A stretch of DNA of 64,000 nucleotides from Emiliania huxleyi CCMP1516 (Eukaryota > Haptophyta > Isochrysidales > Noelaerhabdaceae), in assembly GCF_000372725.1 (NCBI RefSeq), contig NW_005202176.1, positions 380,188 to 444,187 on the forward strand. The letters are read 5' to 3'. The notes below the pieces were generated by a model. The model was not told the DNA's origin. It did not search any database and saw nothing but the letters and a program-made list of their open reading frames with translations. A program made the position numbers and the translations under genes. Below, piece by piece: positions 8,896-17,394 of the stretch. The stretch's first letter is position 1; each line of letters opens with the position of its first letter.

Positions 8896-11108
8896 TCACG
8901 GTAGAAATTTGGGATTGTCCATCAGAATGGCATTGGGATGGTCGCGACCGAGCGAGGTGAGCAAAACGCGGCTGCTCGAGACCCTCATGGGCATGCGACC
9001 GTGTGCGGTCAGGAGGTTGTCGAGCACGAGCACGTCGCCTGCCTCCAGAGTGAGAGCGACCGAGTTCTTGTAGACGAGCGCGCGCACGTGCGCGAGGGCC
9101 TCCTCACTCAACGGCGAGCCGTTGCCGTACGTCACGTGCACCGGCAGCTGTTCCAAGTCGCTGGGGGAGGGGTAGGGTGTCGCGGCGAGGAAGGCAGGAT
9201 GCGACGAGTGGTAAGAGTTGTGGTGAGCGTGAGCCTGAGCAAACATGATGTCCTCTCCCGTCACGGGGTGGGGGCGCATGACCTCGTCGACGGTCTGCCA
9301 CATGCGCAGCGAGTCGCCCTGCAGCCACTCGAACCCGTAGCCGTTCGCCGTCAGCCACTGCTCCGCCTCCTCGCGCGTGTCGCCAAGGAAGTCCTGCCAA
9401 GACGGCCGGTTGCCCCCAAATAGCATGGGCGAGGTCACCTTGCCCCGCGGCCATCCGAGCTTGGCATGCTCCGGGTCTTGCGTCCTGTTCTGAAGCACTC
9501 GAATGTAGGTGAGGCCGAGCTTTTGGATGCCACTCAGAAGTGCGGCGTCGAGCTGCTGCGTCACGTTGCGCATATCGGCCAACAGCGTCTCGCCGCCGTC
9601 CTGCGCGCCTCCCGCACGCGCGCAGAAGAAGTTGATGGTGCTCGGGTGCTGCTCGCGCCGATACGCTAGCTCCTGGTGGGGCTCCACAATCATCGCCGCC
9701 GCGAGGTCGGACGCTTCGGCGGCGAGCGCGCCCACCATGGAGCGCGTCGTCGTGCCGAGGTGGTACGGGAAGAGCCGATGGCCCATCGCCTCCAAGAAGG
9801 CCTCAAAGTCGTTGGCGTCGCTCAGCGGTGCCCCACGGATGAGCACCACGCCCACCTCGTGCAGGCGGGAGCCGATGACGGCGAGGGCTTCCTTCGCGTA
9901 ATCCTCGATGCTCGCGTTGCTGTCCGGGCGCGCGCGCAGCAGCAGAGGGAACGTGCCGTCGGCTCCGGTACCACCAGCGGCATCGAGTCCCTGTTGCCGC
10001 CAGGCACGAATGGCTGGCCCCGAAGCCTGGTGGGCGCGGTGACAGGGGCACAGCCCCGCTCATCGTGCTCCAGGAGGAGCGACGCATTCTCCCTGCGGTA
10101 GCGAGAGAGCTCGTCGTGGAACTGCTGCAGGGCGGCACCGCCCGCGCGCTCCGCCATGATGCGGTGGGCCTCGTGGAAGCGGTCGCGCAGGAACGAAGTG
10201 TCGAGGTCGCCATTGTTTGCCTGCCGGAACAAGTGCGACAGCTGCAGCGCGCAGTAATCGGTGTACTGTTGCGCGGTCATCGTCCAGCGCTCCTCCCCCG
10301 TCAGGCGGAAGGGTCCGTCCTGCGGCCAGATGCCTGGCACGGGTTTCCCCAGGGCGGTGGTGCGTCCGGAAAAGTGGTGGAGCGGCGCCTTGTGCTTGAG
10401 GTCCTTGTTGGCGAGAAGCATCTCAAACCACGTGGCCTTGTCCATCGCGCACGTCCAGTACACGAGCTGCTCGGCGCGCTCACCGATGAGCTCGCGCAGC
10501 TCATCGCGCCTGGAGATCGGAAACTGCGAAGCCTGATAGCCCACGGTGCCGTAGATGCTGTGAAAGAGGCCTGCGAGGCAGACGTCGTCGTCGATGTTGT
10601 CGCCGAGGTGCTGCCACTCGCGCAGGCAGTGTTCGTTGCCCAGCAGATGGTCAAAGAAGTGGCCGCTGTCGAGCTCGCCCTCGCCGCGCAGCAGTTGCCC
10701 ATTGGTGACGCTGGTGTAGTTGGGCGCTCGCTGGCTGCCGTGCGGGATCATCTTGGTACCGATGGACTCGAGAAAGCCGTACGCGTCCTCCCCGGCATGC
10801 CTCAGCTGGCTGTCGACGAGGCCAAAGTGCAATAGCCTGTCGTCGAAGGACGCTGCGACCCTGCGTCCATCGCCATCGTACTGCCGCCTCTTGGCCAGCT
10901 CGATGTACTCAGGCTGCTGCTCGGGCATGTTGGCGCGGCTCTCATGATAGGTGCCGTAGAAGCGGTTGCTTGCAAGCTGCTGAAGCTCCTCCCACGGGGT
11001 CGTGCTCGCGCCCAGGAGGCCGTCGCCACACTCGTGGCTCGCTTTGGCAAAGGTCACGGACACGAGAGCGCACGCGACCACGAGTTTCTTTGCGGCATCG
11101 CGCATCAT
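8896..11108 (-). CDS. DUF6817-like domain fused to a TauD/TfdA Fe(II)/2-oxoglutarate dioxygenase
   Basis: About 737 residues, no introns seen. It begins with a signal-peptide-like hydrophobic stretch (LVVACALVSVTFA) followed by HECGDG. Residues about 100-330 resemble the DUF6817/HD-like family (HFFDHLLG, VCLAGLFHSIYGTVGY, RAEQLVYWTCAMD). The C-terminal half is a TauD/TfdA-type oxygenase: VGVVLIRGAPL, the iron-binding HxE (VEPHQEL), FFCARA, and the distal His in DNLLTAHGRMP with downstream Arg for 2-oxoglutarate. The frame shifts by one base near 9,955-9,968, between PLVVPE and DGTFPLLL. Both sides align to the same domain, so this is a single indel or a sequence error, not an intron. The substrate is unknown; the signal peptide suggests the secretory pathway. 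The start codon lies 6 bp from copy 2 of a dispersed repeat. Confidence 0.75.
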
Positions 11109-11113
11109 GACTT

Positions 11114-11382
11114 AGCGACTGAGCGTCTCGCTGGCGGACGGGGAGAGAGGAACACAAAGGGACGTCCGGACGTCCATCGGATGGACCATGTTGGTCCATC
11201 CACTGGGATGAGAATACTGGAGATCTGAGGTCGAATCTGCCGATTCCACAGCCGCCCACAGGAGCGCCGCCTCAACACGGGGTCTCGGCTCTATCGAGCC
11301 ATGCTAGCTCCAGCCGCAGCCCCACCCGGCCGCCCGAGGGTGTTCCCGCAGGCAGAGAAGACCAATCCTGGAGGAAGTAACC
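11114..11382. repeat. Dispersed repeat, copy 2 (269 bp)
   Basis: Same sequence as 7216-7462 plus a 22-bp insert near 11,178 that creates a perfect 9-bp stem with a 3-nt loop (GATGGACCATGTTGGTCCATC, listed as stem GATGGACCA). It abuts the dioxygenase ATG, so it occupies that gene's promoter and leader position. Confidence 0.9.
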
Positions 11383-11656
11383 GCGCGTGCAAAAGAGCCT
11401 GAAAACAACGAAGCACCTCCCGAGCGAGACCTGAGATATCAGATGATGGACACGGGCTATCGCATCTTCACCACTATCCACTCGCTCAGCAGAGAGCAGT
11501 CGCACTCGGAGCGTCCTCACTCCTCTCGCTTGCGAGCGGGGGGGGCGCCGTGGTCCGGCAGGTCCACAACCGACACGAGTGCACACGCTGGAGCTCGGAC
11601 ACAAGTGCACGTGGCCCGCATGTTTGTGCCCGATCGCGCGACTCCCTGCCCGCCCC

Positions 11657-13701
11657 TCACTCAGCCGCCTCGCAGCTCCACAAGGGCTGCCTGGCGGCCT
11701 CGCGCGACCGCGCCGTGTAGACGCTCTCATAGACGGTCAGCCGGGAGCCATCCGCGTGCGCCACCGCCTCCTGGAGAGGGGAGAGGGGGCGGCAGGGAGG
11801 AAGGAGGGCGAGGGAGTGTGGAGCGTCCAGGGCGGGGGCTGGCTCGAGAGGGTGGGGCCAGCCGGAGAGGGCGGGGCTGGCTCGAGAGGGGAGGGCTGGA
11901 GGGACGGCGGAGTCGCCTTCCCTCGCAGGTTGACAAAGAGGCAGGCGTCGACCGGGCAAGTCGGCCCCTGCATCGGGTCGTTCATCGCGCCCCACCGCGC
12001 GCGCGGCTCGCCGGCCAAGCTCATGTCCCCCGTCGGCTGCAGCTCCGCGGACACACGCTGCGCGTCGGCGCCGCCCGCGCCGGCGGCGCACGAGTAGCGC
12101 TTGCCGCGCAGCCGCTTGATGAGCGGGTTCTTGCGCGCCTCCTGCTCGAACCCGTTGGCAAGACTTATTGATGAATTAGTCATGACTAAGTATCAATTAA
12201 TGAAAGCCTCCTGCTCGAACCCGTTGGCAAGACTTGTAAATTCATCATTCATAATAATTCATTTAGATCTAATTAAAGCCTCCTGCTCGAACCCGTTGGC
12301 GTGCCGCGAGAACCAGTCCAGCCTGCGGCGGCCGTAGAGCGTCTGCACCACCTGCCCGCCCTCGCCCCCGGCAGGCTGCTTGGACGGCCAGCTCGGGATG
12401 GAACCCATCGCCTCGTTCCATGCGTTGAGCAGCCAGACGCCGGCCGCGTTCGCGCCCGGCGGCGGCTGCGGCAGCGGGTAGGCCGGCGAGATTTGGTTGA
12501 AGTGGCGCTTGTCGAGGGACCACTCGCCGATGTTCCACGGCTGGCAGGGCGTGCCGTCGAGCATGTACTCAAACTGGTACGTGTAGTGGAAGATGTAGAA
12601 GCGCCCTGCGGCAAACTCGGCCAGCTGGGCCTCGGTCGAGAGTGCGCCCGGCTCGACCTGGAACTCTTCGACGAGCCGGTGGACGATGCCCTCCGAGGCG
12701 GCGGCGATCGAGTAGCCCCACATCTCCTGCACCCAGCCCTGGATCACCCTCTCCGCCTCGGAGTTGGAGCGGAGCCCCAGCGAGAAGTCGAGCCACTTCT
12801 GGTAGACGCGGCGCAGCTGGTCGAGGTGGATGAGGAGAGGCGACGGGCCGACGGGCTGCACGCTCTTGTACGACCCTCCGGGCCAGTACTTCTCGACCAC
12901 CCACTGCTGCGACGGCTGCGGAAACATGTACCCAAACACAAAGGCCGCCGGCTTCTCCGGAGTGGCGAGGTTCGGGATGGGGCGCATGATGACGTGGTCC
13001 GTCTCGAGGATGAGCACATAGTCACTCGTCTTTCGGATCTCTGCGAGGAGGGTCGTGCTCTCCATCAGCTGCTTGACCGAGTTTGGCCTGTTGAGGACGC
13101 CAAAGTGGAAGTGCGACGCCAGCACCTGCGCGCTCAGCTCCACCGTGAAGAGCGTCGGGATCTCGCCTTCGAGCCCGTCGGGCCGCCCGCCGGCCGTCGC
13201 GCACAGCCGCGTGAAGGCCGCCATGTCGGTGCACTTGCCGCCGGCCGCGGAGGCCTTCTTCCAATGGTGGTACATGATGCGCGCCTGCCACTGCTGATAG
13301 ACCGACCCCGTCGCCGTCAGCACGGTGTGGTAGGGACGCCGCCCAGGGCAGCCGTCGTCGGCAGCGGCGGCGGCGGTGGCGGCGGCGGTGGCGGCGGTGG
13401 CGGCGGTGGCGGCGGGCGCCGGCAAGACCGCGGCAGCGGCGGGCGTCGCCGTGGCTGCGACTTTGGGCCGGAGCGATGCGTCCGCTCGCAGCTGCTCCAC
13501 CGCGGCCAAAAGCCGATCCAGCCGCTCCTCTGCCCGCTGGCTCGACGCCGCCATCTGCCGGAGGGCCGTCATCTGATGCTCGGTGCGCGCAGCCGCTTCG
13601 GTCCGCTCGGCCATCGACGCCTGCGCCGAGGTCATCGAGCCGAGCGAAACGAGCGCAGCGCACAGAATCAGCGCCAGCAGGGCGCCCTGCAGCGAGTTCA
13701 T
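11657..13701 (-). CDS. GT95-type hydroxyproline O-arabinosyltransferase homologue
   Basis: Predicted 585-residue type II Golgi membrane protein in three exons (13701-12280, 12138-11917, 11770-11657). The start at 13701 puts a signal anchor (GALLALILCAALVSLGS) at the N-terminus; a coiled-coil and Ala/Pro stem follow. The catalytic region carries the HPAT family pattern: YHTVLTATGSVYQQWQARIM, DGLEGEIPT, the metal-site-like LETDHVIMRPIPNLA (about residue 234), VGPSPLLI, GWVQEMWGYSIA, FHYTYQFEYML, IGEWSLDKRHFN. HPAT enzymes add arabinose to hydroxyproline in secreted proteins, using UDP-arabinofuranose. Both introns fit GC-AG splicing in phase 0. The first (12279-12139) is made of repeated exon ends with AT-rich filler. 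The related peptidyl-serine galactosyltransferases are an alternative function. Confidence 0.8.
12137..12300. repeat. Exon-end triplication with two AT-rich fillers (possible young GC-AG intron)
   Basis: A 23-bp exon segment (GCCTCCTGCTCGAACCCG plus GTTGGC on the plus strand) occurs at 12137, 12206 and 12278. The first two copies extend to 30 bp with AAGACTT. The gaps (12167-12205 and 12236-12277) are about 80% A/T. In the coding sense each copy ends CAGGAGGC, so splicing from GAG|GC in the first copy to CAGGAG| in the last removes 141 bp and restores ANGFEQEA-RKNPLIK. Unspliced, the insert adds stop codons. Confidence 0.85.
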
Positions 13702-13727
13702 GACTTGGGGCGGATTTCGCGGCGCCA

Positions 13728-13742
13728 GAGAAGAATTCTTGC
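13728..13742 (-). promoter_or_regulatory. Candidate upstream element AAGAATTCTTCT (GT95 gene)
   Basis: In the coding sense GCAAGAATTCTTCTC lies about 30 bp before the ATG at 13701. It is preceded by GTGCCAGTCCGCGCCAGTCC and TGCTGTGAGAGAGG, which recur before other genes in this window (16.6 and 27.1 kb). The role as a core promoter or leader element is inferred from position only. Confidence 0.4.
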
Positions 13743-14061
13743 GGAACAAGCCTCTCTCACAGCACACTGGCACGACAAGGGCGCGGACTGGCGCGGACTG
13801 GCACACACACAGGCTCACCACCGGAGCCGCCTAAGCCAGAGAAGAATCTTACTGTCGGAGAAGAATTTCGCGTGTCCGAGGAATCCCTGGGACCCTGTCG
13901 TGTGGGTGAACCCTGCCCAGCCCCCCTCCGTGTCGCGATGCGCTCCCCGCTCCCGTTCCCCTGTGTCCCTGATCGTCCTTACAAGATCCTGCTCGTGCAG
14001 GTGGGGACCCTGTCCTTCTCCCACCCCTCGTTTGGCGTGCCCGTTTTATTTATTTATTTAT
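13743..14061. other. Upstream region of the GT95 gene
   Basis: No gene. Contains two further GAGAAGAAT motifs (about 13,838 and 13,857) and a short TTTATTTATTTATTTA tract just before the hairpin at 14,062. Confidence 0.5.
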
Positions 14062-14128
14062 AGATATTTTGACGGATGACCGAAAATGGGCAAAAACGGG
14101 GTGATTTCGGTCATCCGTCAAAATATCT
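14062..14128. repeat. Perfect 24-bp stem hairpin with 19-nt loop
   Basis: The arm 14062-14085 (AGATATTTTGACGGATGACC then GAAA) is exactly complementary to 14105-14128. The loop is 14086-14104. A perfect stem of this length is unlikely by chance; it may be a minimal fold-back transposon or a transcribed hairpin. Confidence 0.9.
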
Positions 14129-14840
14129 GAAGATCCTACTATAGGATTCTCCCCAAACCTTGCTCAGCTGATCCAGCACGGGTCGTAGGCCAGGCCTGGG
14201 CAAAGAAACCAGTACCTCATCAGGCTTCCCTGAGCGTCACAGCTCGGTGATCGTGCCGGCCGGACACCACTGTAACGTCCGTTCCGGGCATTTGAACGCG
14301 ACCCTCGAGGGCAAAGACATGGGCTCTATGGCTCAGATTGGACTCCTCTTGGTCCCTTCTGATGCCCTAGGCCACACCTGGGCCTTACCTGGGGCTCTAG
14401 GGGGTGGGCAGGGTTTGCCCCCCGAAACTGGCCAGGAGGACCTTAACTGCAGAACGCCGCCCCTCTACTCGGAGCTAGTGATACGAGAATACGCACCACG
14501 CCCACGCAATACTACTCGACGATAATACAAGAATACGCAGCTTGCAGACGCCTATAAAGAAACAGCGAGGTAAAGTTCGGCGGCTACGATAAACCGAAAG
14601 TTGTCGTAAAACGCGGGCAAAAGCAAAGCAGAGGGGAGAGGGGGGACGAGCACTGCTTCGCCTTCGGCAGCGTGCACCTCGATCCTGTACCGTGTTTGTT
14701 ATGACCCCCCCCAATGAACATACCAGTGAGGGAGGGCGAGACGATCGAGGGGTCCCGTACCATGCGGAATCGACCCTATCCAGTGCTCAAGTGCTCAAGC
14801 AGAGGGCGGGCGCTTTTGCCGCAGCGATAACCGCCGCCGC
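14129..14840. other. Intergenic, nothing recognised
   Basis: No coding similarity. Frames on either strand are short and compositionally unremarkable. Confidence 0.4.
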
Positions 14841-15384
14841 TGAACCTTCTTTCTAGACGGCTAGGATTGAGAGCAGCCTCGCTCTCAATCCGAGAAGTCG
14901 AAGGATTGTGAGCAGCACTCCTCGCAATCGTAGCATCTCTGTGCGATTGTGAGCGCCTACGCTCGCAATCCTACATCTTCTAGGACTAAGAGCAGCTCCG
15001 CTCCCAAGGTGACTGGTGACGCCTACGACTACTACCAGCGCGCTCGCAATCCGAGCAAAGTCTAGGGTTGCGAGCAGCACTGCTCACAATCCTAGCAACA
15101 TGCCTCCGATTGCGAGCAGTAGCGCTCGCAATCCTACATCTTGTATGTAGGACTATGAGCGGCTCCGCTCACAATCGTACCAAAGATCCTCACAATCCAA
15201 ACAGTGATCCCACCGATTGCGAGGGGACCCGCTCGCAATCCTAGAAGATGTAGGATTGCGAGCGTAGGCGCTCACAATCGCACAGAGATGCTACGATTGC
15301 GAGGAGTGCTGCTCACAATCCTTCGACTTCTAGGATTGAGAGCGAGGCTGCTCTCAATCCTAGCCGTCTAGAAAAGCAGGTTCA
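14841..15384. mobile_element. Fold-back/MITE-like element built from small palindromes
   Basis: The left arm (14841-about 14985) and right arm (about 15235-15384) are near-perfect reverse complements, starting TGAACCT-CT and TTCTAGACGGCTAGGATTGA. Inside the arms and between them, 25-30-bp palindromes recur with the pattern GATTGYGAGC-AGN-GCTCRCAATC, at least seven times. Each can form its own hairpin. There is no open frame for a transposase, so it would be non-autonomous. Confidence 0.8.
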
Positions 15385-15985
15385 CCCCCGCAGCCTGTCG
15401 AGCAACTTCCGCGGCGCCCATGCGCCGCCGGCCATCATCATGCGCGTAAAGAAAGGTGCAAAGTAACGGCCGCGTTGCGAGAAGTTTCTGATAGCAATCA
15501 GGGTCCGCACGCGACCTTTCGTTGTTGGCGCGTCTACAATCGGGGCAGTCCGGAGGGGAACGCGGATGTCGCGGCCTCCGCCACGGGCGCGCCGCGGCTC
15601 GCATGTCCAAGGATTGTCACAGGAGGACGAGCGCACCTCCGCTCCACCAGCAATGCGCCGCCCGAAGCCACGCAGGCTTTCCAAGGATGACATAGTTGCC
15701 GGCGTGCGCGGCATCATGGGCTTGGCGCTTGGCGGGGGCGCGCGGGCGCGCCCCCAGCTCCGCACAGCAGCCAGCACGAGATGACTGTCGCGTGTCGGAC
15801 GACGGACGGCGTTCCAAGACATGCGCTCGAGCACATGCGCTTTTGGCCGGTGGCCCTTTTGGACAAAAAAACCTAGCCGTCGCGGCTAGGACCGCGCATG
15901 CAGGCGCGCACGGTGACACGTGGCGTGACGTGGCGTACACCGAGTGAGAGAAGTAGAGTGATGAGGTTGCACGTGGAAGCGCATC
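15385..15985. other. Intergenic, no supported gene
   Basis: Frames of 70-150 codons exist on both strands but have no recognisable motif. This is also the 3' side of the thioredoxin-fold gene that ends at 15986. Confidence 0.4.
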
Positions 15986-16540
15986 TCACGTCTCGTCCTT
16001 GGCGCTTCTCTGCGCTGTCCTCCGTTTCGCCCTTTCCCCTCTCGGACGGCTGCCTCCGGAGGCCTCTGCCGGCGCTTTGCCCACCTCCCACCCGTCAGCG
16101 AGCGCGTCGCTGCCGTCCCACGCGTCGACCGCCCTCGCCCACTCCAGCACAGCAGCCTCGTTCGGCGGGCCTGCGTACTCCAGCACACGCTTGCCAGGCG
16201 GAGCGTTGCGGAAGAAGGCCTTCAGCATCGGCCGGCCCGCTTCGACGCCCTTGGCAAAGCCGCCGCCCGTGTCGGTCGCATCAGGCTCGAGGCTCAGGCG
16301 GGCAAACTCGAGCCCGGGCACTCGCTCGGCCACGGACGCCAGCGTCGGCGAGAAGCTCTCGGCGCGATGGCAGCCTCTAGTGTGGAGCAGGAGCACCACC
16401 TTCTCGTTCTTCATCACGAGCTCTTTCGTGGCCGCCATGTCAATCGCCGCGAGGCTCGAGGGCTGAGACGTGTGCGGCTCATCGCCGAGCGTGGTCGCGG
16501 CGGCGAGCGATAGCACGATCCTCTGTAGGCGGCGAGCCAT
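15986..16540 (-). CDS. Secreted thioredoxin-fold (PDI-like) protein with a single active-site Cys
   Basis: An intact, intronless 184-residue frame. The N-terminus (MARRLQRIVLSLAAATTL) looks like a signal peptide. The rest matches a PDI-type thioredoxin domain: KNEKVVLLLHTRGCHRAESF (residues about 44-63), PTLASVAERVPGLEFARLSLE, AGRPMLKAFFRNAPPGKRVLEY, and a C-terminal helix. The position that is CxxC in active thioredoxins is GCHRA, with one Cys (residue 57). It cannot do dithiol exchange in the usual way and may act as a chaperone or a monothiol protein. The C-terminus is basic and ends in KDET, not a clear KDEL signal. A shared upstream motif lies about 105 bp before the ATG. Confidence 0.65.
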   Translation of the reverse strand: MARRLQRIVLSLAAATTLGDEPHTSQPSSLAAIDMAATKELVMKNEKVVLLLHTRGCHRAESFSPTLASVAERVPGLEFARLSLEPDATDTGGGFAKGVEAGRPMLKAFFRNAPPGKRVLEYAGPPNEAAVLEWARAVDAWDGSDALADGWEVGKAPAEASGGSRPRGERAKRRTAQRSAKDET

Positions 16541-16643
16541 TCGCTTCTATAGGGGCACTCAGGGTGCGGTGTGTGGTCGAGACCGGCGTGCGGCGGGCAC
16601 GCTTTATCGCGCAGAGCTTGTCGCTATGCCAAGCTGCCTGGGT

Positions 16644-16654
16644 GAAGAATTCGA
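16644..16654 (-). promoter_or_regulatory. Candidate upstream element GAATTCTTC (thioredoxin-fold gene)
   Basis: In the coding sense TCGAATTCTTC follows GTCCGAGCCAGC and CTGCTGTGAGAGGCGCTCGG. The same order of blocks precedes the GT95 gene. It is about 105 bp upstream of the ATG at 16540. Confidence 0.35.
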
Positions 16655-16773
16655 GGTCCGAGCGCCTCTCACAGCAGAGCTGGCTCGGACTGGGTGGAAG
16701 AAATCGGCCTTACACGTGGCGAGGAAGTGTGCATCACTATTGCTCTCTAGAAAAGAATATTTCCTGACAGCAT

Positions 16774-16881
<108 letters not shown>

Positions 16882-16979
16882 GAGAGAATCGGCTACGGGA
16901 CCGGCCCCAGCTTCGGCTGAGGGCTGACAAGCTGCCGAGCCCAAATCACTGTGAGAGTCGTGATTTCTTGTTGGTTAAT

Positions 16980-17095
<116 letters not shown>

Positions 17096-17212
17096 CCGGC
17101 ACGCACGCGGCACGCGGCACACGGAAGATGCTAGGGCACGGGCGCGACGGGAAAGCCTCCATCCAGTATTGAGAAAGAATAAATCCAGTATTGATTTAGT
17201 CAGGTATACGAG

Positions 17213-17325
17213 CCTGACACCGGGGACCAGGCAGCGGTGCCGAGGTTTCTTGGCTGTTGGCGGGGGGGGCCTGACACCAGGCAGCGGTGCCGAGGTTTCG
17301 GCCTGTTGGGGGGGGGGGGGGGGGG
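17213..17325. repeat. 57-bp tandem duplication ending in an 18-G run
   Basis: The block CCTGACACC..AGGCAGCGGTGCC and GAGGTTTC occurs at 17213 and 17270. It ends in G-runs of 8 and 18. It lies 70 bp upstream of the RPA1 start. Confidence 0.9.
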
Positions 17326-17394
17326 TTGCTCACATCTCTCCGGCTCGAACGGGGCGGGAAGCAGCCAGCCAACGACATCTCAGCGACATCCGAC

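Noticed and set aside
7216-11382. LTR-type element bounded by the two 250-bp direct repeats
   Set aside because: The interior holds a host-type dioxygenase gene and a hairpin minisatellite, with no gag, pol or primer-binding features. The repeats also lack clear TG...CA ends.
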